DNA of 9,173 nucleotides from an uncultured bacterium (lineage in GTDB: Bacteria; Fidelibacterota; Marinisomatia; Marinisomatales; UBA1611), in contig CALKMQ010000099.1 in the NCBI GenBank assembly GCA_938092125.1, positions 1-9,173 on the forward strand, given 5' to 3'. A program made the translations under genes and the position numbers. Below are positions 1-7,650 of the stretch, one piece after another. The notes beneath the pieces were generated by a model. That model did not search any database. It had not been told where the DNA came from and saw nothing but the letters and a program-made list of their open reading frames with translations. Position 1 is the stretch's first letter, and each line of letters opens with the position of its first letter.

Positions 1-1046
1 ACAAGTAGACAACATGTTATTCTAGCTTCCGATAATTCTTCTTGGAATGATTTATAATGCTGAGTAGCTAAAATTTCGGTTGGTGCCATTATTGCAACCT
101 GCGCATTATTTCCGACAGCTAATGAAGAAGATAATATTGCAACAATAGTTTTTCCACAGCCAACATCTCCTTGCAAAAGCCGATTCATAGGATTCCCTTT
201 TTTCATATCTCCATGAATTTCAGCAATGACTCTTTTTTGAGATTTAGTTAGTTCAAATTTTAAACCATCGCGAATAATTTGGAAATAAGGGCCAATATCT
301 TTGAACGGCCTAGCTTCTGTGCGTTTAATATTTTCTTTAACTAAAGCTAAAAAAACCTGCAAAATAAAGTGCTCATCAAACTTTAATCTGTAAATAGCAC
401 TTTTTAATTGATTTATATCCTCCGGAAAATGCAACTGACTCAAGGCTTCTCCAATTTTTACTAATTTGTGAAATTTCAAAGTCTTATCGTCATACATTTC
501 ATCGAACGAACTAATTTTATCAAGCGATTGTAAAATTAGTTTTCTAATTAAACGCTGTTCAATACCCACTCTTTTAAACTCATTTGTTAAAGGATAAATA
601 GGAATGATTGAACCAGTACTTGCTGGGTCTGTTTTTTGATCGAGGATGTCAAATTCAGGGTGACTAATTGAGAACCCATTATACCAATCTACCTTACCAT
701 GGACAGCAATGAGATCTCCTTTTTTTACTAATTTCTTTATATATTTTGAAGAATTAAACCAAGTCAATTTTAATACACCAGTCCCGTCAGAAATCAAAAC
801 CTGATAAATTTTTTTAAACCTTGTTCGCTTTTCACCAAGAGTTTCAACGGTCCCCACAATATTATATCTATGAGCGGGAGCAATATTTTTTATTTTTGTT
901 ATATTAGTTCGATCTAAATGTTTCCTCGGAAAATAATATAAAAGATCTTTTATAGATTTAACTTGGTGGTCAAGTAAAACTTCAGCGCGCTTGGTGCTAA
1001 TTTGGTTTAACTTTGTTATTGTATCTTCAATATCAAAGCTTTTCAT
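1..1046 (-). CDS. recG: ATP-dependent DNA helicase RecG, N-terminal part (partial at window edge)
   Basis: RecG remodels stalled replication forks and branches Holliday junctions, using ATP to drive a superfamily 2 helicase motor. The visible 348 codons start at an ATG at 1046 and run off the left edge, so the 3' half is missing (the last two bases are an incomplete codon). In order they show an N-terminal helical segment, an OB-fold wedge domain at about residues 60-135, the RecG-typical IPIYPLT stretch at about 148-154, a Q-motif-like LTKSQKRVI at 266-274, Walker A GDVGCGKT at 293-300, and motif Ia MAPTEILATQH at 320-330. The Walker A lies where E. coli RecG has it, so the N-terminus looks complete. 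No in-frame ATG lies just upstream, and only a weak AGGG precedes the start. Walker A has Cys where RecG usually has Ser. It follows the DUF4139 gene after 39 bp and is probably co-transcribed. The DEAH-like box and later motifs lie outside the window. Confidence 0.95.
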   Translation of the reverse strand, partial: MKSFDIEDTITKLNQISTKRAEVLLDHQVKSIKDLLYYFPRKHLDRTNITKIKNIAPAHRYNIVGTVETLGEKRTRFKKIYQVLISDGTGVLKLTWFNSSKYIKKLVKKGDLIAVHGKVDWYNGFSISHPEFDILDQKTDPASTGSIIPIYPLTNEFKRVGIEQRLIRKLILQSLDKISSFDEMYDDKTLKFHKLVKIGEALSQLHFPEDINQLKSAIYRLKFDEHFILQVFLALVKENIKRTEARPFKDIGPYFQIIRDGLKFELTKSQKRVIAEIHGDMKKGNPMNRLLQGDVGCGKTIVAILSSSLAVGNNAQVAIMAPTEILATQHYKSFQEELSEARITCCLL

Positions 1047-1085
1047 AACCCTAATTGAAGTTGACAACTTTTATGCAAAGCTGTT

Positions 1086-2414
1086 CTATTTCCACTCTTT
1101 TCTATAAGTATATGTTATGAAATCTTTTTTGCCAGGCTTAACATCAATTAAAAAATATATTGTTGAAGCGTCTTTCTTTATGTAATCATGTGATTGATCT
1201 TTTATAACCCAATCTCCATTTATATGCTCTACTATCTTTACAGATGCAGTTTCTGACCATGTATTATTTACAGAAACTTCAATAACAGCTTCTTCACTTT
1301 TTCTTTGCCTATCATAATTTAGCACCCTTCTCTTGCCCGTAATATCGAACGCATATCCGGCCTGAATTGTTGAAGATTCTCCTTTCGGTACCTGCCCAAG
1401 GCGGTCAGAGCCAATGTATTCAAACCCTCCCTTACTAGAGCTTGTGTAAATGTCAACTTTACCAGCAGGCAAAACAATGCCCAAGCCATCTTTTTCTGTA
1501 TTTGAGAGAGTATACTCAACTTTTAAAGGCTCTTCTTTTTGCTGCCTCTCAAAATTCTCAAATACGTAGTTTTTTTCATAATTAACATTCAAGGGTCCAT
1601 ATATACCCACTGTTAAATTCTCTTTTGCTGTAAAATTTTTAATTTTTCCCGCGGAATAAACATGATAATCTCCTAGAGCATCAGGAGTGTTTTTATTTGA
1701 TAAGCTTCGAGACATTTCCATTTTGCCATAATTATTATTTGTGGACTTAACTTTATTTATTTTACCCTCTACTAAGTTTACATTTGTATTTATGTAATTT
1801 TTACTCGAGTTATTTGATATTACACCTTCAACTACTAATTCGCCTTTTGTCTGACCATTTGTAGTTAGTCGATAAATCGCATTCCAAGATATATTACTCA
1901 ACTTATACACTAAATTTGCTTTTAAGTTTCCAGTCTTACTATTCTTTACTTCCCAGTATAAATATGGAGAGAAATTTGGATTAGACACAACATCTCCGGT
2001 TTCAATATATTCAATATTATTCCTATTAAAGCTCCTCAAACTGTTTTTAACCTGAATAGTCAAAATTTTGTTTGTTAGCTCGAGAAGAATTCCACTAATC
2101 GCTTTTTCATTTTTTAATTTAATTGTTATTATATCACCTTTTTTTGACGAGAAATATTCATCGGAAGAAAAGGTTTTTTCAACAAATTTTTGACTTAAAA
2201 CCTGAGCGTTCTTAATGCTAATAAATGGTGTGTCTTTATGGATACTCTTTGGAATATCTCCATATTTCAAATTAGTCCTTCCTTTTGAAACGGCATCCCA
2301 AATTATTTCTTGCTTAACTAGAGCAGTACCGTCTTTGTATACTGTAATAGTTGATTCCTTCGATGATTGCGGCCAGATAAAATTGGTAATAATTATAAGA
2401 ATGAATAGCTTCAT
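1086..2414 (-). CDS. Secreted DUF4139-family protein of unknown function
   Basis: A 442-residue protein whose function is not established. Residues 1-16 form a short hydrophobic leader with a Lys at position 2, ending near WPQSS, which fits a Sec signal peptide and periplasmic or surface location. There is no clear lipobox cysteine. The rest is beta-rich. The C-terminal two thirds carry landmarks I associate with DUF4139: SWNAIYRL at 176-183, LPAGKVDIY at 315-323, and a final YTYRKEW at 435-441. Residues about 222-245 are a Ser/Asn-rich linker. The ATG at 2414 overlaps the valS stop in an ATGA, and an AGG (complement of 2424-2426) lies nine bases upstream, so translation is probably coupled to valS. 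recG follows. Family membership is recalled from motif resemblance. Fold and envelope location are more certain than any role. Confidence 0.8.
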   Translation of the reverse strand: MKLFILIIITNFIWPQSSKESTITVYKDGTALVKQEIIWDAVSKGRTNLKYGDIPKSIHKDTPFISIKNAQVLSQKFVEKTFSSDEYFSSKKGDIITIKLKNEKAISGILLELTNKILTIQVKNSLRSFNRNNIEYIETGDVVSNPNFSPYLYWEVKNSKTGNLKANLVYKLSNISWNAIYRLTTNGQTKGELVVEGVISNNSSKNYINTNVNLVEGKINKVKSTNNNYGKMEMSRSLSNKNTPDALGDYHVYSAGKIKNFTAKENLTVGIYGPLNVNYEKNYVFENFERQQKEEPLKVEYTLSNTEKDGLGIVLPAGKVDIYTSSSKGGFEYIGSDRLGQVPKGESSTIQAGYAFDITGKRRVLNYDRQRKSEEAVIEVSVNNTWSETASVKIVEHINGDWVIKDQSHDYIKKDASTIYFLIDVKPGKKDFITYTYRKEWK

Positions 2415-5044
2415 AATAGCATGCCTAAGTTAGAGTTAATTTTTTCTAGTTCATCTTTCAAAGTAATTTCTTTTTCTTTTTCTCCTTCAACAACTTTTAA
2501 AGGAGCATTATCTATAAATTTATCGTTCGATAATTTTTTTTCAATGACAATTAGTAATTCTTTAATTTTTGTTTTTCTCTTTAGAAGTAAGGATCTTTCT
2601 TTATCTAAGTCTACTAAGCCGTCTAAGGGTACATAAATTTCCATCCCATGTATGACACCAGCTGCTGATTGCGATGGTTTTTGCATAGATTCGCTAGATT
2701 CATAAGATTCAAGCTTAGCTAGTGTAATTATAAATTGGCTATTATTCGCAATAAATTCGCTCTGACTATCACTGCACTTGACTTTCAAATCAATTTTTTT
2801 TGAAGGCGGAATATTCATGCGACTTCGGATTGCCCTTACTGATGATATTATACCTTGAAGTATTTCCATTTCATTATCAATTTCAAGATCAAATTCAGAT
2901 TTTTGTTTTGGCCAAGATGAGATTATTAAATCAGGTTGGTCTTTTTCTTTAAAGTATGACCAAAGCTCTTCAGTAATAAACGGAGTATAAGGATGTAAAA
3001 GAGGCAAAATTATTCTTATGCACTTTACGCAAATATTATAAGTAGAAACCTTACTGTCACTATCTTCAGAGTAAAACCTTGTTTTTGCTATTTCGATATA
3101 CCAATCACAAAAGTCATTCCAAATGAAATCATAAAGTACTTTTGCAGATTCATTAAAGTGAAATCGCTCAATTTGATTATTATAATTTTTTATAGCCCTT
3201 TCTAATCGATTAAGAATCCATTTATCTGCTAGTTCTAATCTTTGAGAAGCCATCAGCTCTTTATCATTCCAACCGTTGGGTTTATTCATATCTACAAAAC
3301 GGCAAGCATTCCATAATTTGTTCATAAAATTTCTACCAATCTCAAGCCTATCTTTTGAAAAAAGTACATCAAGACCTTGAGGTGCCATAAGCATAACCCC
3401 AAACCTTACGGCATCAGTACCATACTCTTCGAATAGGTCAAAGGGATCAGGCGAATTCCCAAGAGATTTGCTCAACTTCTTTCCAGACTCATCTCTCAAA
3501 ATAGATGTAAAATACACGTCTGAAAATGGTTTGTTACCTAAAAACTCATATCCAGTGACAATCATTCTAGCCACCCAAAAAAAGATAATGTCAGGACCTG
3601 TTACAAGTGTATTTGTTGGAAAAAACTTATCTAATTCTTTGCTATCATCTGGCCAATCATGAACTCCTAGTGGCCATAACCACGAACTTGCCCAGGTATC
3701 TAATACATCTTCTTCTTGTTCCCAATTTTCAACATCATCTGGCCCTTTTACAGAAACATGTATTTTTGATTTGTCATTTTTGTGATACCATACGGGAATT
3801 TGATGACCCCAAACTAACTGGCGACTGATACACCAATCTTTAATGTTTTTCATCCAGTGATTATAAGTTTTAACCCAATGTGCAGGATGAAATTGTATTT
3901 CTCCAGCATCCACAGCATCAATAGCTGGCTTTGCTAGTTCTGTCATCCTCATGAACCACTGCTCAGACATATAAAATTCAATTGGCACATTACCTCTCTC
4001 AGAGAAACCAATTTTATTTTTATAATTTTCTGTCTTATGTAGAAGGCCCAGCTCATCTAAATCCTCTATAATTTGTTTGCGAGCTTCAAACCTGTCTTTA
4101 TTTATATATTTTTGAGGTGCATTTTCATTTATTGAAGCATCATCATTCATTATATTTATGAATTTTAAATCATGTTTTTCACCAATCAAAAAGTCATTTG
4201 GATCATGAGCAGGTGTTATTTTCACACATCCAGTTCCAAATTCAGGGTCCACATAATCATCAGCAATAATTGGGATTTCTCTTCCAACTAGCGGTAATAA
4301 AATTTTCTTGCCTATAAAAGCTTTATACCTACCATCATTTGGGTTAATAGCGACAGCAGAATCACCAAGCATAGTTTCGGGCCTAGTTGTTGCCACAATT
4401 AAGTAACTATCTTCATCTTTAATTGGATATTTAAAATACCAAAGATGGCCATCAACTTCTTTATGAATTACTTCCTCATCACTAATTGCAGACTTTGATA
4501 CTGGGCACCAGTTGACTAGCCTATGACCCTTATAAATAAGATTTTTTTCATAGAGTTTTACAAAGGCTTCCAAAACAGCATTGGAATATCCTTCATCCAT
4601 CGTAAATCTTTCTCTCTCCCAATCACAAGAGCAGCCTAATTTTTTGAGCTGATCAATAATTATCCCACCATATTTTTCTTTCCATTTCCAGGCATACTCC
4701 AAAAACTCCTCTCTCGAGAGATCTTTTTTGCTAATCCCTTGCTCTTCAAGCATATTTATGACTTTTGTCTCTGTTGCTATAGAGGCGTGATCTGTACCAG
4801 GAATCCAACACGCTTCCTTACCTTGCATTCTGGCTTTTCTTATAAGTACATCTTGAATAGTATTATTCAAAACATGTCCAACCGTAAGTATTCCGGTTAC
4901 GTTTGGTGGAGGGATAACTATTGTGTAAGGCTCTTTGTCTGAGCTCGAGTCAGCGTGGAAATAATTTTTTCCAAGCCAATGCTTATACCACTTATCTTCA
5001 ACAGATGAAGAATTATATTTGTTATTTAATAATGTGTCAGACAT
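2411..5044 (-). CDS. valS: Valyl-tRNA synthetase
   Basis: A class I aminoacyl-tRNA synthetase that charges tRNA-Val in the cytoplasm and hydrolyses mischarged Thr-tRNA-Val. The 877 residues match the normal bacterial length. PPPNVTG at 45-51 leads into the HIGH-motif position, which reads TVGH at 54-57 rather than the usual HMGH. The zone CWIPGTDHASIATE follows at 79-92. The CP1 editing domain contains ATTRPETMLGD at 218-228 and GTGCVKITPAHDPND at 270-284. WGHQIPVWY at 412-420 and the KMSKS loop KLSKS at 523-527 complete the catalytic core. An anticodon-binding helical domain (about 605-750) and a charged C-terminal coiled-coil arm (about 810-875), typical of ValRS, follow. The N-terminus begins in the usual place, 40-odd residues before PPPNVTG, supporting the ATG at 5044, although no Shine-Dalgarno sequence precedes it. 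It is first of a probable three-gene operon and overlaps the next gene by four bases. Confidence 0.97.
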   Translation of the reverse strand: MSDTLLNNKYNSSSVEDKWYKHWLGKNYFHADSSSDKEPYTIVIPPPNVTGILTVGHVLNNTIQDVLIRKARMQGKEACWIPGTDHASIATETKVINMLEEQGISKKDLSREEFLEYAWKWKEKYGGIIIDQLKKLGCSCDWERERFTMDEGYSNAVLEAFVKLYEKNLIYKGHRLVNWCPVSKSAISDEEVIHKEVDGHLWYFKYPIKDEDSYLIVATTRPETMLGDSAVAINPNDGRYKAFIGKKILLPLVGREIPIIADDYVDPEFGTGCVKITPAHDPNDFLIGEKHDLKFINIMNDDASINENAPQKYINKDRFEARKQIIEDLDELGLLHKTENYKNKIGFSERGNVPIEFYMSEQWFMRMTELAKPAIDAVDAGEIQFHPAHWVKTYNHWMKNIKDWCISRQLVWGHQIPVWYHKNDKSKIHVSVKGPDDVENWEQEEDVLDTWASSWLWPLGVHDWPDDSKELDKFFPTNTLVTGPDIIFFWVARMIVTGYEFLGNKPFSDVYFTSILRDESGKKLSKSLGNSPDPFDLFEEYGTDAVRFGVMLMAPQGLDVLFSKDRLEIGRNFMNKLWNACRFVDMNKPNGWNDKELMASQRLELADKWILNRLERAIKNYNNQIERFHFNESAKVLYDFIWNDFCDWYIEIAKTRFYSEDSDSKVSTYNICVKCIRIILPLLHPYTPFITEELWSYFKEKDQPDLIISSWPKQKSEFDLEIDNEMEILQGIISSVRAIRSRMNIPPSKKIDLKVKCSDSQSEFIANNSQFIITLAKLESYESSESMQKPSQSAAGVIHGMEIYVPLDGLVDLDKERSLLLKRKTKIKELLIVIEKKLSNDKFIDNAPLKVVEGEKEKEITLKDELEKINSNLGMLL

Positions 5045-5135
5045 TTTTAATTGCTAAATAGGTAATAAAATTAACTTTATTTAAATTATTCTGCTCATAA
5101 TTAATCAGTTCTTTATAATAATAAAAAAATAAACT
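5045..5135. promoter_or_regulatory. Divergent intergenic region between valS and the plus-strand operon
   Basis: This 91-bp, very AT-rich gap is the only place where promoters for both blocks can easily sit. It contains a TATAAT on the plus strand and a 6-bp inverted repeat (AATTAT at 5084-5089, ATAATT at 5097-5102, seven-base spacer). No convincing minus-strand promoter for valS can be picked by eye, and no ribosome binding site is visible on either side. No riboswitch or T-box structure is evident, and the leader is too short for a T-box. Confidence 0.6.
5114..5119 (+). promoter_or_regulatory. Candidate -10 box for the HMA/barrel/ABC operon
   Basis: A perfect TATAAT lies 16 bases before the ATG at 5136, which would give a very short leader of about ten bases. 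No good -35 hexamer is found at 16-18 bp spacing (the 17-bp position reads CTGCTC). In such AT-rich DNA a TATAAT can occur by chance, so this is a weak call. Confidence 0.3.
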
Positions 5136-5852
5136 ATGAAAAGTTATAAAATTAAAATTTCTGGAATGACTTGTTCTAGCTGCGAAGAAACTGTTTCTAG
5201 ATCGATTCGAAGTTTAAAAGATATAATCGAAGTCAATGTTTCACTCAAAAGCAATACCGCAGATATCCAAGCAAAAAAAAACATTTCTATTGAAGATATT
5301 CAAAACGTATTACCAAATAAATTCACCGCTCATGATTATGAAATTCATGAAACTCACCGTACTAAACCTAAACCATCTTATCTAAAGCAACTCTATCCAT
5401 TAGGTCTTATTTTATTCTATATCAGCATTACTTCTTCCTTATTAAATCTTGAATCTTCTTTTGAAAACCTTATGCTAGATTTTATGGGTTTATTTTTCAT
5501 TGTTTTTAGCTTTTTTAAGTTTCTCGATTATAAGAGTTTTCCAAATTCTTTCGCTATGTACGATCCACTAGCAAAAGTGATTCCATTTTATGGCTGGCTA
5601 TATCCATTTATTGAAACAATTTTAGGATTAATGTTTCTTTTTCGATTTCAGTTATTTAACGCTATTGTTATAACAATATTTTTACTAAGCATAACTACGT
5701 ATGGGGTAATAAAAACTCTAAGAAACAAGAAAAAAATTCAATGCGCTTGTTTAGGGACAGCTATCAAACTTCCTATGACAATTGCAACATTGATTGAAAA
5801 TGGAATTATGATTTTAATGGCTATAGTTTCGTTTATAAATATGTATGTTTAA
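5136..5852 (+). CDS. HMA metal-binding domain fused to a MauE/DoxX-like membrane domain
   Basis: A 238-residue inner-membrane protein. Residues 1-70 are a heavy-metal-associated domain of the CopZ/MerP type with GMTCSSC at 10-16. C13 and C16 are the expected soft-metal ligands (Cu(I), Hg(II) or similar). A His-containing linker (H66, H71, H74) leads to about five hydrophobic segments at roughly 84-104, 112-130, 151-170, 173-193 and 213-235. The membrane part resembles the MauE/DoxX redox-associated family: FYGWLYPFIE at 151-160 and a CACLG pair (C203, C205) followed by LPMT before the last helix. The Lys/Arg-rich RNKKK just before CACLG suggests this loop faces the cytoplasm, the same side as the HMA domain. 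It is not a P-type ATPase, since phosphorylation and CPC motifs are absent. The ATG lacks a Shine-Dalgarno site. It opens the operon and overlaps the barrel gene by eight bases. Metal or thiol handling is inferred, and the substrate is unknown. Confidence 0.82.
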   Translation: MKSYKIKISGMTCSSCEETVSRSIRSLKDIIEVNVSLKSNTADIQAKKNISIEDIQNVLPNKFTAHDYEIHETHRTKPKPSYLKQLYPLGLILFYISITSSLLNLESSFENLMLDFMGLFFIVFSFFKFLDYKSFPNSFAMYDPLAKVIPFYGWLYPFIETILGLMFLFRFQLFNAIVITIFLLSITTYGVIKTLRNKKKIQCACLGTAIKLPMTIATLIENGIMILMAIVSFINMYV

Positions 5853-6927
5853 AATAATTTTTTGCTTAAAAACTTTATTGTTACTCAATTCATTTTTACC
5901 GTCACAAAATATAAATTTTAAAGGGCAATTCAATACAATTATTTTAACAACTAATGATGCCCCAAATAATTGGCACACTCATGAATCTGTATTCGGGTAT
6001 TTATCTACGTTATCTTTAAAAAAAGAAACTTCGAAAAATAAGCTTTTTGATTTCGAATGGGCTTACAATCTAAAAAGGTACTATGTTGGTGATTCACTTT
6101 ATAATAATAATGAAAATAACCATCGTTTATGGATTAGATACTCATATGATAAAATAGAAGCGCGTTTTGGACTTCAAAAAATTGTTTTTGGGCCTACACA
6201 AATCCTCCGACCTCTATCATGGTTTGACACGTTTGACTTGAAAGACCCTACTGGACAAACTAACGGTGTTGAGGCACTTAGGCTTCGGTGGTTTTTTTCT
6301 AATAATATTGGATTATCTTCATGGATAATAAATAATAAGCTGAATACACTTACGTATGGAGGAAGAGGTGAATTTTCTACTTCACTTGGCGATTTTGGAG
6401 TTACATATCATAAAGATCCTTCAAAATCAAGACAACTAATTGGGCAGGTAGGTAGCCCCATTATAAATTCTCATCAAAGAATAGCATTCGATTATAGGTT
6501 TGACGGCTTCATTGGATTTTGGAATGAAAGTGCAATAATTAAATCTAATACATCAAATATTAATCTGATTTCCATTGGCGCTGACTATACTCTGCCATTT
6601 TTTAATGGAATTTTAATTATGACAGAATCAATGTATATCCAAAACAGACTTAAAAATTTAAAATCGAATCAAAGTTTTTCGGCTTTTATGGCAAGCATAC
6701 CAATTGATATGATTCACCAAGTAATGTATATTTCTCAAATTGATTGGAAAGAGGATAAAGCCTATCAATATTTTCGTTGGAGTAGCACATATGATTCTTA
6801 TAGCTTAAATATTATTATTTCTATAAATCCAAAGCGGAAACAATATGATTTACCATTAGAGTCCCTTCCTGAATCCCTATCTAATTTTGGAACAGGAATA
6901 CAATTTATGTTTATCTACAATCACTAA
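5845..6927 (+). CDS. Predicted outer-membrane beta-barrel (porin-like) protein
   Basis: A 360-residue protein with a hydrophobic N-terminal leader (about 1-20, ending FLPSQ) that fits a Sec signal peptide. The mature part has many short amphipathic strands with alternating aromatic residues, few long helices, and a final strand GIQFMFIY at 351-358, all typical of an outer-membrane barrel. The central stretch, RFGLQKIVFG at 107-116, LRPLSWFD at 121-128 and DPTGQTNGVEALRLRWFF at 134-151, looks like the conserved core of an uncharacterised FCB porin-like family. I can relate it to DUF1302-type or phosphate-selective-porin-type barrels only loosely. The start ATG at 5845 lies inside the last codons of the HMA-MauE gene (8-bp overlap), with no visible ribosome binding site, so translation is probably coupled. 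The ABC ATPase gene begins nine bases after its stop, suggesting this barrel is the outer-membrane partner of the transporter. Substrate cannot be told. Confidence 0.75.
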   Translation: MFKIIFCLKTLLLLNSFLPSQNINFKGQFNTIILTTNDAPNNWHTHESVFGYLSTLSLKKETSKNKLFDFEWAYNLKRYYVGDSLYNNNENNHRLWIRYSYDKIEARFGLQKIVFGPTQILRPLSWFDTFDLKDPTGQTNGVEALRLRWFFSNNIGLSSWIINNKLNTLTYGGRGEFSTSLGDFGVTYHKDPSKSRQLIGQVGSPIINSHQRIAFDYRFDGFIGFWNESAIIKSNTSNINLISIGADYTLPFFNGILIMTESMYIQNRLKNLKSNQSFSAFMASIPIDMIHQVMYISQIDWKEDKAYQYFRWSSTYDSYSLNIIISINPKRKQYDLPLESLPESLSNFGTGIQFMFIYNH

Positions 6928-6931
6928 GGAG
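6926..6931 (+). promoter_or_regulatory. Shine-Dalgarno site of the ABC ATPase gene
   Basis: AAGGAG lies five bases before the ATG at 6937 and overlaps the stop codon of the barrel gene. It is the clearest ribosome binding site in the window and fixes the ATPase start. Confidence 0.8.
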
Positions 6932-6936
6932 TTTTA

Positions 6937-7647
6937 ATGGAAACTAAAAACGTAATTAACATAAAAAATTTAGTTAAACAATTTCCGGTTGGAGGAAATT
7001 ACTTCACAGCACTGCAAAACATAGATTTAAAACTTTCTGAAGGCGAATTCATTGGCTTGGTTGGCCCATCAGGATCAGGAAAAACAACTCTTTTGAATAT
7101 TATTGGAGGTTTAGATTCAGCGACAGAAGGTAGCGTAAGCGTTCTTGGAAATTATATGGATAATACATCTCACAATGAAAGAGCGATAATTAGACGAAAA
7201 CACATGGGATTTATTTTTCAAAGCTATAACCTGCTCCCAGTATACACAGTATATGAAAATGTAGAACTCCCTTTAATTTTAAATAATATGGAATCAACTG
7301 AAAGAAAGAAAAAAGTAACCCAAGCAGTTGAATGGGTAGGCCTTAAAGATAAAATAAACTCAAAGCCAGCTGATATGAGTGGCGGAGAGTGCCAACGTAC
7401 AGCGATAGCAAGAGCCATTGTGCATGAACCAGCATTATTGCTTGCAGATGAACCTACAGCGAATCTAGATGCAGAAAACTCTCACAATATCATGAAAATA
7501 TTATCCAAACTTAATTCAGAAATATCAACCTCTTTTGTGTTTGCAACACACGATGAAAAAATTATGGGCTACCTTAGAAGGATTATCCATTTAGAAGATG
7601 GAAAAATTATTAATGATGAAAAAATATCTAACCCAAAATCTGCATAA
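6937..7647 (+). CDS. ABC transporter ATP-binding protein (LolD/MacB/FtsE type)
   Basis: A complete 236-residue cytoplasmic nucleotide-binding subunit. It shows Walker A GPSGSGKTT at 43-51, Q-loop FQSYNLLP at 94-101, signature MSGGECQR at 147-154, Walker B LLLADE at 167-172 with the D-loop ANLD at 175-178, and the switch His in ATHD at 203-206. The short length and the FQSYNLLP and DEPTANLD wording place it in the LolD/MacB/FtsE group, whose members dimerise and drive FtsX-like permeases that do mechanical work on periplasmic or outer-membrane substrates rather than pumping through a channel. The signature has Glu where Gln is common (SGGQQQR), a conservative variant. Two FtsX-like permeases follow directly, the first after three bases. 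LolD itself is an alternative, but the neighbourhood does not look like a standard lolCDE locus, so no symbol is given. Confidence 0.95.
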   Translation: METKNVINIKNLVKQFPVGGNYFTALQNIDLKLSEGEFIGLVGPSGSGKTTLLNIIGGLDSATEGSVSVLGNYMDNTSHNERAIIRRKHMGFIFQSYNLLPVYTVYENVELPLILNNMESTERKKKVTQAVEWVGLKDKINSKPADMSGGECQRTAIARAIVHEPALLLADEPTANLDAENSHNIMKILSKLNSEISTSFVFATHDEKIMGYLRRIIHLEDGKIINDEKISNPKSA

Positions 7648-7650
7648 ATA

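Noticed and set aside
2215..2636. Plus-strand open frames opposite the DUF4139 gene and the 3' end of valS (72 and 71 codons)
   Set aside because: They are antisense to well-supported genes, have no recognisable domain or ribosome binding site, and look like chance open frames in AT-rich DNA.
4874..4885. valS as a decayed or inactive synthetase because of the altered HIGH motif
   Set aside because: The frame is full length at 877 residues, and the KLSKS, editing, anticodon-binding and C-terminal arm regions are all intact.
3468..4942. Three plus-strand open frames of 64-73 codons inside valS
   Set aside because: They lie opposite conserved ValRS coding sequence, including catalytic regions, and their translations show no protein-like features.
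5136..5852. Copper-transporting P-type ATPase fragment
   Set aside because: The HMA domain fits, but no CPC, DKTGT or TGE motif is present, and the membrane part with CACLG matches MauE/DoxX-like proteins instead.
7224..7418. Minus-strand open frame of 64 codons opposite the ABC ATPase
   Set aside because: It mirrors the Q-loop to signature region of a clear ATPase gene and has no support of its own.
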